Source: an uncultured Isosphaeraceae bacterium
GTDB taxonomy: Bacteria > Planctomycetota > Planctomycetia > Isosphaerales > Isosphaeraceae
Length of the DNA: 64,000 nt
Direction of reading: 5' to 3'
Assembly (NCBI GenBank): GCA_945957605.1
Contig: CAMFLR010000015.1
Coordinates: 124,001-188,000, forward strand
Part shown: one piece after another, positions 27,061 to 36,800 of the stretch
How positions within the stretch are numbered: the stretch's first letter is position 1
Layout: each line of letters starts with the position of its first letter
Made by a program: the position numbers and the translations under genes
Notes under the pieces: model-generated
Database searches by the model: none
What the model was told of the DNA's origin: nothing
Seen by the model: only the letters and a program-made list of their open reading frames with translations

Positions 27061-28362
27061 TCAAGGGTGATCCGCTCGCCGTGGTCCTCGCAGTTCCGAT
27101 GCGGGAACGCCCCGCTTTTTCGCGAGCGGGTCGATGTACCACCGATAGTCTCCCGCGTCCGACGCGAACATGAACGGCTTGTTTTCCTTCCACCAGATAT
27201 CCCACGCATCGGCGGAATCATTCTGCGGCCCCGCCGGCACATATCGCTTCAAGAGGCGACCGGCGCGAGCTTTCTTGGCGTCGTCTGCCGACCGCAAATC
27301 GGCGAGCACCTTGTCGAAGAATTCAGGCTGATCGAAGGCCACGTTGATCGCAACCAGATCCTCATCCATCGCTAACAATTGCGACGCATTCGGACTAAAG
27401 AATCGCGAATGCTCATCAGCCCAAGCCGCCATCGCGTCGCGATCCTTCAGCTTCGACACGGTTGCCCATACATCGTCAGTCACAAGCTCTTTGCAGAGAT
27501 TCAAAGGATACGACGGAGTTCTTAACCAGCGCCCCAATGCCGATCGAGTGCGAGCGACCGGTCCAGCGAAGAGGGATGGCGTGATTGCGATAGGGCGATC
27601 TTCGGAGAATCGGCTGATGTAAGCGATTGAATTCAGCAGCAATTGTTGACCCGGCTCGTTCAATTCCGCGGGCGATTCTTCGAACCCGAAGTGAAGTAGG
27701 TTGCCCTGCCGCCAAAGCGCGGCGGCGGTCGGCGTCTTGGCGTTGACGCCTCCGCAGAAGAACTCGACATCGGGAAGTTTTGCGAAATCGAGGGAATATG
27801 TGCACCAACCAGGCATCGGCCTTTTCTTTTGAATATCTGCAACGAGTGGTAGCACCTTGATATTTGGCTCCTTCAACTCGTGCGTGAAGTCCGCGGGGGT
27901 TGGAATCGAGATCATTTTGCTTCGATCGATGGCGAACGGCCGCTCGAAAACTTCGTGCTGCCGCAAGTCGTAGGCGAGCGGGTCGAGACAGGTACAGCCT
28001 GCTCCCCCCTTCAGTTTCCAGGAAACGGCGAGGTTCAACCCTGCGCTGCCCAGCAGGACCGTAGGCTTGTTCCATTCTTCTCGCTTGCCCAGTGGCGACG
28101 AAACCGTTCGCAGGCCGTTCGCCGATCCATTCTGCGGCCAGTCGAGAAGCACGACATCAAAGCGGTCGGCGTCACTCTTCTTGAAAGACTCGCGAGGTAT
28201 CGCCTCAATCAGTGCGACCTTGCCTTTCAAATAGTTCACATAATCCGCAGGACGTTCAGAACCGACATACAGCACCTTGAGATCCGCGAGCTCTGCCGCC
28301 CGCGCGAATCCAGTCGTCACAAGGCAAAGGATCAGAACGCCGAACATCTGTGCGGTTTTCAT
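27061..28362 (-). CDS. Secreted protein with possible ThuA/glutamine-amidotransferase-like domain
   Basis: A 433-residue protein with a signal peptide (MKTAQMFGVLILCLVTTGFARA). Residues about 28-250 start with an alpha/beta pattern (LKVLYVGSERPADYVNYLKGKV... DVVLLDW), followed by a Gly-rich segment with GSAGLNLAVSWKLKGG, consistent with a flavodoxin-like/ThuA-type fold. The motif HFGFEESPAELNEPGQQLLLNSIAYI near 235 resembles the C-terminal part of such domains. The rest is helical and ends Arg-rich. I see no clear Cys-His-Glu triad, so the amidotransferase reading concerns fold only. Its ATG overlaps the stop of the upstream lipoprotein gene by 4 bases, indicating translational coupling and probably joint function in the envelope. 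Confidence 0.75.
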   Translation of the reverse strand: MKTAQMFGVLILCLVTTGFARAAELADLKVLYVGSERPADYVNYLKGKVALIEAIPRESFKKSDADRFDVVLLDWPQNGSANGLRTVSSPLGKREEWNKPTVLLGSAGLNLAVSWKLKGGAGCTCLDPLAYDLRQHEVFERPFAIDRSKMISIPTPADFTHELKEPNIKVLPLVADIQKKRPMPGWCTYSLDFAKLPDVEFFCGGVNAKTPTAAALWRQGNLLHFGFEESPAELNEPGQQLLLNSIAYISRFSEDRPIAITPSLFAGPVARTRSALGRWLRTPSYPLNLCKELVTDDVWATVSKLKDRDAMAAWADEHSRFFSPNASQLLAMDEDLVAINVAFDQPEFFDKVLADLRSADDAKKARAGRLLKRYVPAGPQNDSADAWDIWWKENKPFMFASDAGDYRWYIDPLAKKRGVPASELRGPRRADHP

Positions 28363-28958
28363 CGGATTGCCTCTGCTTTGGAGATAAGTGTTGCGGATAA
28401 CTCCAGCTTGTCAGGCGGCCAGCACAATTCGTCGTTGCATGCCTGGTAACGAAGTACAGCAGTTACAGGCATTGATGTCTGTAGCGAATTGAGCTTCAAG
28501 GATCGTTTCAACAAAACGGCAGAACGATAGACCTGGATGCACTCGGCCTCCGGCTTCGGAAAAATCCACTCCCCGTCGAATTCCACACCCGGCGGCAGTT
28601 TCGCTTCGATCTTGAGTGGAGTGAATTTTCCACCATGGTCCGCCTCAGCGCGAACGTAATACGTCGCCGCAATTCGGACAACAACCTGAATCTCCGCCTT
28701 GAATGGACCAGTCTGGCGGCATGACATCGCAGCTTTAACAGGTTCGCTCGCAGAGGGTTCTGGAGCGTCCGGCGGTTCAGCGGCGATGGACGTCACGGAT
28801 TCGGCCTGTGCCGCCGCGCTGGGCAGGTCTTTTGATCGCTCAAGCGCGGTCGGCGTCGGTGCCGTTGATTTTGGCGAGGAACCGCAACCTGCGCCGAGAA
28901 CGATGGACAAGCAAAGCAGCCAGTGAATTCGGCGAAACTCACCCATCCTGTGGCTCAT
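28359..28958 (-). CDS. Lipoprotein with DsbD N-terminal (DsbD-alpha)-like domain
   Basis: A 199-residue lipoprotein: basic N-terminus, hydrophobic helix and lipobox LGAGC with Cys25; a start at ATG 28946 (four codons in) is equally possible. A Pro/Ala/Ser/Glu linker runs to about residue 75. The C-terminal 120 residues resemble the alpha domain of DsbD, the periplasmic immunoglobulin-like domain that passes electrons: KLPPGVEFDGEWIFPKPEA, then TAVLRYQACNDELCWPP with Cys174 and Cys179 in the CxxxxC arrangement of DsbD-alpha. The membrane and thioredoxin-like parts of DsbD are absent, so it is a free-standing, lipid-anchored version. Its stop overlaps the next gene's start by 4 bases. Confidence 0.8.
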   Translation of the reverse strand: MSHRMGEFRRIHWLLCLSIVLGAGCGSSPKSTAPTPTALERSKDLPSAAAQAESVTSIAAEPPDAPEPSASEPVKAAMSCRQTGPFKAEIQVVVRIAATYYVRAEADHGGKFTPLKIEAKLPPGVEFDGEWIFPKPEAECIQVYRSAVLLKRSLKLNSLQTSMPVTAVLRYQACNDELCWPPDKLELSATLISKAEAIR

Positions 28959-29002
28959 AATCCGGGGTCGCCTGCGGTACGATGGTGTTCACATAGCCTG
29001 AT

Positions 29003-29030
29003 ATTATCGGGGATGTCTCTTGCTCACCAA
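29003..29030 (-). promoter_or_regulatory. Possible promoter for the lipoprotein operon
   Basis: On the minus strand TTGGTG (29025-29030) and GATAAT (29003-29008) are separated by 16 nt, about 45-70 nt upstream of the lipoprotein start. The match is moderate. Confidence 0.35.
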
Positions 29031-29553
29031 ATACATTCCAGGAGTCGATTCCAAATGATTCGGCGCCGCGGTTTAGGCATTAGCCGCGTCGACAGACAAA
29101 CGAACAAATGCTCGTTTGATCAAGTAATAACAGCAAGCGCGTCGACTCAATCCTTCGCGTTAAGCGGAAGGTAAATCGGCTTCGCAGTGATTCTTGTCCA
29201 AACAATGTCCCTCACATAGCGGGCCACATGTGGTTAACAAGGCTTGGCTGTGATCCTCGATTTGCGATGGCCGATTGCAATAGCGCAAACTCCAAGTCTG
29301 TCACGAGATCCGCAACGTGTGGCCACGAGACAACGCTACCGGAGGAGACGTCCGAGTTTCCCTATCCGTGCAGTCGGCGGAATGTTATCCTGGAATTTAT
29401 CTTGTGAAAATAAGGTGAGACGACGTCGCCGTCGGTCTCTCTTCGCCTCGATCACCACCGCTAGATATGTGCGGGCCGGTGTTTGTCGCACTTAGCCCGC
29501 CGATGAGGACCAGACGTCGGGTCCTGCGCGTTCCTCTCCCTCGGATCGGTTCG
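29031..29553. other. Divergent intergenic region upstream of the ECF sigma gene
   Basis: About 520 bp without a convincing gene. Two small inverted repeats are visible: CAAACGA/TCGTTTG (29098-29104 with 29113-29119, 8-nt spacer), and GAGACGACG/CGTCGGTCTC (29417-29425 with 29430-29439, one bulged base), the latter about 115 bp before the sigma-factor ATG. Either could be an operator. Confidence 0.35.
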
Positions 29554-30189
29554 ATGGCCCATAAACCGGACACCGCTTCGTCCGCGACCCCCGCACAGCC
29601 TGAGGAGACGTCGCAAAGTCTGATCGGCCGCGCGCGGAGTGACGATCCCGAAGCGTGGCGGCGGATTGTGCGGATTTACGGCCCGCTCGTTTACTCCTGG
29701 GTGCGCCGGACCGGGCTGCAACCGTGTGATGCGTCTGATGTCGTGCAGGACGTTTTCACGTCGGTCGCTTCAGGACTAGGGCGATTTAGCAAGCGAGATG
29801 AATCCGACAGCTTCCGCGGTTGGCTTTGGACGATCTGCCGTAACAAGGTGAACGATCACTGGCGACGCGCTGGTGTCGGACCGCAAGCCGTCGGCGGCAC
29901 AACCGCTAACCTTCGACTCCAGGATTTTCAAAGTATTCAGCCATCGACCGACGATGAAGAACGCTCGCACGTGCTTCAGTTGAATCTGCGTGCGATGCGA
30001 GAATGCCGCGGGCTGTTCGAGCCGCAGGTTTGGAATGCGTTCTGGGGTGTGGTCGTCGATGGGCTTGCGCCCGCTGATGTCGCGAAGGATCTGGGGCTAT
30101 CGGTCTGGGCGGTCTACAAGGCAAAGTCGCGAGTTTTGAAGCGGCTTCGCGAGGAGCTTGATGGGTTGATCGTCCTGGAGGCGAGTTGA
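29554..30189 (+). CDS. ECF-type RNA polymerase sigma factor
   Basis: A 211-residue sigma factor; the ATG at 29554 (MAHKPDTASS) is preferred to a longer frame from 29467 with no family resemblance. The sigma-2 domain is visible as LIGRARSDDPEAWRRIVRIYGPLVYSWVRRTGL followed by DASDVVQDVF, the conserved acidic core-binding region, and FRGWLWTICRNKVNDHWRR. The sigma-4 region includes the helix-turn-helix GLAPADVAKDLGLSVWAVYKAKSRVLKRLREE. It is followed after only 6 bp by the zinc-finger/kinase/WD40 gene, the arrangement expected for planctomycete ECF groups regulated by Ser/Thr kinases rather than by a separate anti-sigma factor. Confidence 0.92.
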   Translation: MAHKPDTASSATPAQPEETSQSLIGRARSDDPEAWRRIVRIYGPLVYSWVRRTGLQPCDASDVVQDVFTSVASGLGRFSKRDESDSFRGWLWTICRNKVNDHWRRAGVGPQAVGGTTANLRLQDFQSIQPSTDDEERSHVLQLNLRAMRECRGLFEPQVWNAFWGVVVDGLAPADVAKDLGLSVWAVYKAKSRVLKRLREELDGLIVLEAS

Positions 30190-30195
30190 TCCGTC

Positions 30196-33100
30196 ATGTC
30201 GTCGCCCGGATGCCCGGAGATTTCCGAGATTAGCCTTCTCCTTGCCGGAAGGCTTCCCGAAGCCAGGCACGAAGCTTTGATCCGGCACGTCGATGGTTGC
30301 CAGAATTGCCAGGCGCGTGTCGATGACCTGGGTTCCGCGCCGGTGGCACGCAGTCGTGAGATCGTTCCGAGTGATTCCGAAGAATTCGAGCGCGAGCCTG
30401 AGTGTCGCAACGTCGTTTCGCTTCTCGAGCGCGCGATGCCGACTGATGCGCGCGGCCCTGCCCTTGGCGATCCTCCCAAGCCGTCAGTCGTTGGCCCTTA
30501 TGAGATCGAGGCTGAGATTGGTCGCGGTGGCATGGGCATTGTTTACCGGGCACGCGATACGCGGCTGAATCGGGCCGTCGCACTCAAGACGATCCGTCGC
30601 GGACTGATGCCAACGCGAGCGGAACTGCTCCGCTTCCGCGCCGAGGCTGAAACGGCGGCCGCGCTCGATCATCCCGGTATCGTGCCGATCTATGAAGTGG
30701 GCGGCGACGACGACAGCCCGTATTTCGTCATGGCGTTGATCGAAGGCCGCAGTCTTGCCGACCTCGTTTCGCGCGGCCCGCTGCCAGCCCGGCTCGCAGC
30801 TTCGTACGTGAAATCCGCAGCGCATGCGGTAGCTTTCGCGCACGGGCGAGGGGTGATTCATCGCGACCTCAAGCCAGCGAATATCTTGCTCGATCGCTCC
30901 GGAGAACCGCGTATCAGCGACTTCGGCCTGGCGAAAAGGGCTGATGTCGGCAGCGACCTGACTGGTACTGGCGAGATCCTGGGTACGCCTGGCTACATGC
31001 CGCCGGAGCAAGCCGACGGCGGTGCTTCGGGAGTCGGGCCGCTTTCGGACGTCTACTCGCTGGGTGCCACGCTTTATTGCCTTCTGACGGGACGCCCGCC
31101 GTTCCAGGCGGCTTCGAAAATCGAGGCTGTGAGGCAGGTGCTGGAACGCGATCCGGTCCCCCCGCGGCAACTCGACCGCGCCATTCCGCGCGATCTGGAG
31201 ACGATCTGCTTGAAATGCCTGGAGAAACCGGCCCACCGACGCTACGCCTCGGCCGATGCGCTGGCCGATGATCTCGAGCGTTTTCTCGACGGCCGGCCCA
31301 TTCATGCGCGTCCGGTGGGCTTCGCTGGATTGGTGCTGCGCGGGGTGCGCCGCAAGCCGCTCGTCGCAGCGCTCGCCTCGGCGCTTGTTCTTGCCTGTGT
31401 GATCGGCTTCGCCGGCATTGTCTGGAAATGGCGCGAGGCCGATGCGAGGGCGGTCGCCGAGCGTTGGCAGGTTTACCGCGCAGAAATGGGTCGCGCTGCC
31501 AGCGAATATCAGGCGAGCAACCTCAATTCCGCCCGAGCAGCGCTTGATGACGCGCCGGCCGACCATCGCGGCTGGGAGTGGCGACATTTCGCTTCGCAAC
31601 TCGACCGCTCGGCGCGTTCTGCCTCGCCCACCGGTGCACAGGTTGCGTGGGTGGCAATCCACCCCGACGGCCAAAGAATCATCTCAGCGCAGGGCGACGG
31701 CAGCGTCGCGACCTGGGATCCCAAGACCGGTCGGATCGCCTCAACTCGTCCCGGCGTCTCGGGCATGCCGACGTTTGCCGTCGTTAAAGATTCGCCGCGC
31801 GTTGCCATCAAACTCGACGACGGTTCCGTCGTTCTGTGGGATCCCGATCGAAAGACCAACGAAGTCCTTTTCCGCGAGCCGCAAACCCGCGCCATGTGGA
31901 TTGCCGCGCATCCGGCACGCGGACGGGTTTATGCCGGCATCAACGATGGCCGCTTCCTGGTTTGGGACGCCTCGACGGCAAAGCTGATCGCGACGCATCC
32001 GGGCCATGACCCCACTGTGGGCGGGATGACGGTATCGTCCGACGGTCACGTTGCCTGCGGTTGGGGAGATGGGCACGTGCGTATTTGGGACCCTGAGACC
32101 GGAAAGTCGGTCCGGTTCGAGACTGGTCAGGGAACCGTCAACGCGATGGCGTTCTCGCCTAATAGCCGCGTCTTGGCCACCGGACACGCCTACCCAACAA
32201 ACGCCGTTGGCATCTTCGACGCCGCCGATGGCCGAGTGATTGGCATCACCAACGACCACGAGGATCGCGTCAACGCGATCTCTTTCAGTCCCGACGGCCG
32301 CCTCGTCGTCTCGGCGTCGATGGACAAAACTGCGCGGCTACGGGACGCAGCAACCGCCAAAACGATTGCTGTTCTCCGCGGCCATTCGGGGCAGGTCCAG
32401 CAGGCCGCATTCGGTCCCGACGGCCGACGCGTGGTGACGGCGTCGCGCGACGGACTGCTGCGCCTTTGGGATGTGGCCACGACCGAGTCGGTCGCGGTTC
32501 TCGGTGGCCACCGCGATCTTGTGGCGGATGCCGTCTGGAGCCGCGACGGCCGACAAATCGTCTCAGGATCATTCGACGGCACTGTGCGGTCGTGGGACGT
32601 CCCGACTCTCGAACGCGACGGCGTGCTCCGCGGTCACACGAACTTTGTTTACGGAGTCACCTGGTTGCCCGATGGTGAACGGCTAATGTCGCTCGCCTGG
32701 GATGGCACAGCGCGCACCTGGGACGTGGGAACGCAGCGCGAAGTCACACGCGAATCGTACGCGGACCAATTGCTATCGGGGATGGACCTGACCCGCGATG
32801 GCCGCAAGCTCGCCGTCGTGCGCGGTGACAATCACATTGAAGTGCGCGACCTTGGTGGCAATGCGCCGCCGTGGGTCATCGAGTCTCACACAGGATTCTG
32901 GCGAGCACGGCCGCACGTCGCGTTCAGTCCCGATGGTAGCCGACTTGTCGCTGGTGGTATGCACGGAACCGTCACGGTTTGGGACGTCGCACGAAGGACC
33001 GCATCGCACAACTCGGTCGGAGATGCCCTCTGGCAGGTTGGCGTCGCGTTTAGTCCGGACGGGCGGCTGATCGCATCGGCGGGTGAAGATGGTCGGATCC

Positions 33101-33531
33101 GGCTTTGGGATGCGGAATCGCTTCGCCAGGTCGGCGAGATGACGGGCCATACGTCGCTGGTCAATCGCCTCGTATTCAGCCCCGACGGCCGCACTCTGGC
33201 CTCGACTTCCGAGGATCGGACCGCGCGGCTCTGGGACGTCGCGCGCCGTGTCGAGAGAGCATCGCTGACGCATGACGGAATCGTCTACGCAGTCGCATTC
33301 AGTCCCGACGGGCAGCGGCTCGCGACCGGCTGCTCGGAAGACACCATCCGGCTCTGGGACGTTGCCACTGGCGGCGGTCTTGTCGAACTTCGCGGGCATC
33401 GCTCATACGTCCACGCACTGGCGTTTAGCCCCGACGGGACGCGTCTGGCCTCTGCGTCGGGCGACCGGACGGTACGGGTCTGGGATACCCTCCGCGCTGA
33501 GGAACGGGCGAGGTTGAACGGACCGCGTTGA
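30196..33531 (+). CDS. Anti-sigma-like zinc finger, Ser/Thr kinase and WD40 propeller fusion
   Basis: A 1111-residue protein. The N-terminus carries an anti-sigma-type zinc finger of zf-HC2 form: His31-x3-Cys35-x2-Cys38 (HVDGCQNC). The kinase spans about 102-370, with GRGGMG from 109, Lys131 in VALKTI, HRDLKPAN from His222, DFG at 242-244 and MPPEQA. A transmembrane helix lies at about 388-412 (LVAALASALVLACVIGFAGI). From about 470 to the end, some 15 WD40-like repeats (FSPDGRxLASAS...LWD) would make two seven-bladed propellers. The Shine-Dalgarno GGAGG lies inside the end of the sigma gene, so translation is probably coupled. I infer that sensing by the WD40 part controls the sigma factor through the finger and/or phosphorylation. 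Confidence 0.93.
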   Translation: MSSPGCPEISEISLLLAGRLPEARHEALIRHVDGCQNCQARVDDLGSAPVARSREIVPSDSEEFEREPECRNVVSLLERAMPTDARGPALGDPPKPSVVGPYEIEAEIGRGGMGIVYRARDTRLNRAVALKTIRRGLMPTRAELLRFRAEAETAAALDHPGIVPIYEVGGDDDSPYFVMALIEGRSLADLVSRGPLPARLAASYVKSAAHAVAFAHGRGVIHRDLKPANILLDRSGEPRISDFGLAKRADVGSDLTGTGEILGTPGYMPPEQADGGASGVGPLSDVYSLGATLYCLLTGRPPFQAASKIEAVRQVLERDPVPPRQLDRAIPRDLETICLKCLEKPAHRRYASADALADDLERFLDGRPIHARPVGFAGLVLRGVRRKPLVAALASALVLACVIGFAGIVWKWREADARAVAERWQVYRAEMGRAASEYQASNLNSARAALDDAPADHRGWEWRHFASQLDRSARSASPTGAQVAWVAIHPDGQRIISAQGDGSVATWDPKTGRIASTRPGVSGMPTFAVVKDSPRVAIKLDDGSVVLWDPDRKTNEVLFREPQTRAMWIAAHPARGRVYAGINDGRFLVWDASTAKLIATHPGHDPTVGGMTVSSDGHVACGWGDGHVRIWDPETGKSVRFETGQGTVNAMAFSPNSRVLATGHAYPTNAVGIFDAADGRVIGITNDHEDRVNAISFSPDGRLVVSASMDKTARLRDAATAKTIAVLRGHSGQVQQAAFGPDGRRVVTASRDGLLRLWDVATTESVAVLGGHRDLVADAVWSRDGRQIVSGSFDGTVRSWDVPTLERDGVLRGHTNFVYGVTWLPDGERLMSLAWDGTARTWDVGTQREVTRESYADQLLSGMDLTRDGRKLAVVRGDNHIEVRDLGGNAPPWVIESHTGFWRARPHVAFSPDGSRLVAGGMHGTVTVWDVARRTASHNSVGDALWQVGVAFSPDGRLIASAGEDGRIRLWDAESLRQVGEMTGHTSLVNRLVFSPDGRTLASTSEDRTARLWDVARRVERASLTHDGIVYAVAFSPDGQRLATGCSEDTIRLWDVATGGGLVELRGHRSYVHALAFSPDGTRLASASGDRTVRVWDTLRAEERARLNGPR

Positions 33532-33696
33532 CTTTTTGCAACGCGATGTCCAAGGCCTCCGTTGTCTTACTGAAGGCCTCGCGGGTCCCCCTCGCAGCGA
33601 GCAGGACCAAGTCCACCGCTGCGCCGCGAGCGCCGTTCTGAATAGTCCGTTTTTTTGATCTGCCTCTAGAACTCCGGCATCCGATCCCCTCTCGAA

Positions 33697-33711
33697 ACGC
33701 CAATTTGGCGT
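33697..33711. promoter_or_regulatory. Palindrome upstream of the giant surface-protein gene
   Basis: ACGCCAATTTGGCGT is a perfect inverted repeat (7-bp arms around one base), 110 bp before the ATG at 33822. A second hairpin, GCGCCG/CGGCGC around ATGAC (33748-33764), lies nearer the gene. The first has the form of an operator. Confidence 0.35.
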
Positions 33712-33821
33712 CCTCGAGTCGGCGGAGATGCCAGGCCGCGCCACCTTGCGCCGATGACCGGCGCCTCGCGACGAGTTGACGCGCCCACGGGCCCGTTTCG
33801 TCGCCAACTGGAGCCTGCACC

Positions 33822-36800
33822 ATGAGCCGCCACGAGCCCCCCGCGCGTCGTCGTCCCGTCTCCCCGGCCCGTTTCAAGTCGCGACGTTCAGGACGCTCTC
33901 GCGCTCTTCGGCTCGAGGCGCTCGAGGAACGCGCGTTAATGGCCTACTCGGTGACGCTGGGCAACGTGGCGAATCTCTCCGAAGGGTTCGGCTTCGGCAG
34001 CACCATCGACGGCCTGAACTCGGCGCTGAACCTCAGCGTCGGCACAGCCGAGGATGCGGCCACCTATACGAAGCCGCTTGGCGTTTCGCAATCGAATGCG
34101 TTCACGGAGGAATTCTGGCTCTATCCCCAGGCCAACGCGCAGGGTGAATTGTTCCGCTTCGTAAATACCGGCAACAACGGACTGAACGCAGTCACAATCT
34201 CTGGCGCGGGCAAAGATATCGCTTTCGATGGGCTCGGCTCCCGAATCGCGCTGAGCGGCGTGCTCAATTCTAACGCATGGAATCACGTCGCCGAGACTTT
34301 CGACGGCACGAACGTTCGCGTGTACATCAATGGAAATCAAGTCTATACGTCGGGCGCCTTCGGCGGGGCCAAGGTCTCGGAACCATCGCAGCTCATTATG
34401 GGCTCAACGTCTAACCAACCAGGCGTCATCGACGAGCTTCGAATCTGGAGCGTCGCGCGGAGTCAGAGCGAAATCCAGAAAGGGATGCTCGACCTACCCG
34501 TCGGCAACGAGCCAGGGTTAGCCGCCTACTACAAGTTCGACGGCAATCTGAACGATGCGACCGGCCGCAACGCCGCCATGATTTCGCTAGGTACACCGTC
34601 GTACGTGAACAATCCTGCGCCACAGGTGGGATACGTCACCGTCAACGTCGACCAGCCGGTGAAGACGGGTATCGGCCTGCCCGTGACTTACAACATCGCT
34701 GGCGGCTCGGCGACTGAGGGGACGGATTACACTGACTCGCACTTCCGCACCGATGCCTTCAATCCCGCAACCGACCAGCGCGGCATTATCATTCCCGACG
34801 GCCAGACGAGTGGCCGTATCTACTTCGTCGCGACCGGCGATGCACTCGCAGAAGGCACCGAAACGATCAACGTTGCGCTCACCGCGCAGAGTTCTTACAA
34901 CGTCGGCGCTGCGAGTACCGCAAGCCTCACGTTAACCGATAATGATGCTTACAAGCCCGGATTGGCCGGCTTCACGGTCGATGGGCAGGCGGTTTCGAGT
35001 GACGCAGCGGTAGGCGGAATTCCCTTGTATCTCGGCCCGACAACCGGGTCGGCCGGAATGGACTTCCGGCTCACCAGCCAGCCGACGGGCAATGTCACAA
35101 TCCAACTTGCGGGTAATGGTTACGTCTTCTTCAAGGTGGGTAGTGCGGTTCAGACGTTCCTGCCACTCACCTTCACGAAGACGAACTGGGACCAGGCCCA
35201 GCGCGTTGTGCTGAGCTCGACGATCACGTCCCCGTTCAACGGCCAGATCATCGCAACGCAGACGGCCGGCCCGGCGTATCTTTCATCTCAAATCAAGCTG
35301 AACGTCACAAATATCCCGCCGACCAGCGCACAGGTCGGTGAGGGAAGTGCCACAGACGGAGCACCAATTACTCCAACCGCCAATCTTGTTGCAGTTCACG
35401 GTGCGCTCGAAGGAAATGGAACCGGCGCCTTGATTCGTGCCACGCTCGACGCCCCCGCGCCGGCCGCGGGACTAACACTCAACTATCAATACTCAATTAC
35501 ATCGGCAACCTCCGTCGGCACGTTTACAGGCGGCGATCTCGGTGATGGGCTCGACCTCGACGGCAATTTCGTCTACGCCGTGAACATGGCGGGTGCTGCC
35601 GCTGGTGCAATTCGCGACGCTACATTTACGACGCCCAACGTGCCTGGTGTGACGTATAAAGCGCCGAACGCGATCACCAACTTCTTCGTGGGGAACTTCG
35701 GCACGAGCCCGAACGACGCCGCACTGAAATCGGCCATGCAAGGCGTGCGATTTACGGCCGATGGCACTCCTGTCACGCTCGACCTCGCCAATTTGACGCC
35801 GGGTGTCGAGTACAAGCTCCAGCTTCTCTTCGCCGAGGCGAGTTCCAATCGCGGATTCGACGTACTGGTCGACGGTCAGACCATCGCCAACGACTTGAAC
35901 GTCGGACAGGTCCAGGGCGGCGTTGCGAATCGGACCAAAGGTGTCGTCGTTACCGATGATTTCGTTGCCACTGCATCCACTGTGCATATCGTTCTGAATG
36001 GTCAGGCAGCCCCCTACCCCGACAAGAATCCGACCCTCAACGCCTTCACGCTCGAACAGCTTCCTTCGGCGAAGATCGCGCCGCTCTCGGGGACGGTTCA
36101 AGTCCAGCCTGGTGCTCGTAATGTCGACATCCCGATCGTCGTGAGTGACGACTCGATTGCAGGTCCGTCGCGAACCGTGGCGATTGCGCTCACAAGTGGC
36201 ACTGGCTACAACGTCGGGACCAGTCCTTCGGCCAGCGTCGTCATCACCGACGATGACAAACCGGGCATTGGCCTGAGCAACTTCACGCAATCGCCCACCG
36301 CAACTGGAACCGGTGCGCCGAATGATACACAAACGCAGGCGACCGATCTGGGTACGTTCGTTGGCGGCCGCATTTCCAAAAGTGGCGCGATCTCCTCGAC
36401 GAACACTGTCGACTGGTACAAATTCACGATCGACACAAAGGTCGCCGTGCCGCAGTCGATCGTCCCGACAGTTACCGGAGCGGGCTCGATTCTGTTCCAG
36501 GTCTACAACTCGACGGGAAGCCTCGTCGACTCCACAACGCTCGTCAGCGGCCAGTCCGGTCTGCTTTACCTGGGCGGCCGGCCTTCAGGCACTTATTTCC
36601 TCAAAATATCCGACCCGACCGGCAAGGGCGGTAATTACTCGTTCCTCGCGCACGGCACTGATGTCGAGCCCAACGATAACTTCGGCGTCCCGGTTGACCT
36701 GGGTACGGCGCTTCCAGGTGCGGCTTACGATGGAACAATCGCGACAGCCAACGATCAGGACTTTTACAAATTCACGTCCGACGATCGAACGGCAACCATC

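Noticed and set aside
30484-31674. Minus-strand open frame of 396 codons opposite the WD40 kinase
   Set aside because: It lies antisense to an intact kinase domain and is explained by the high GC at third codon positions.
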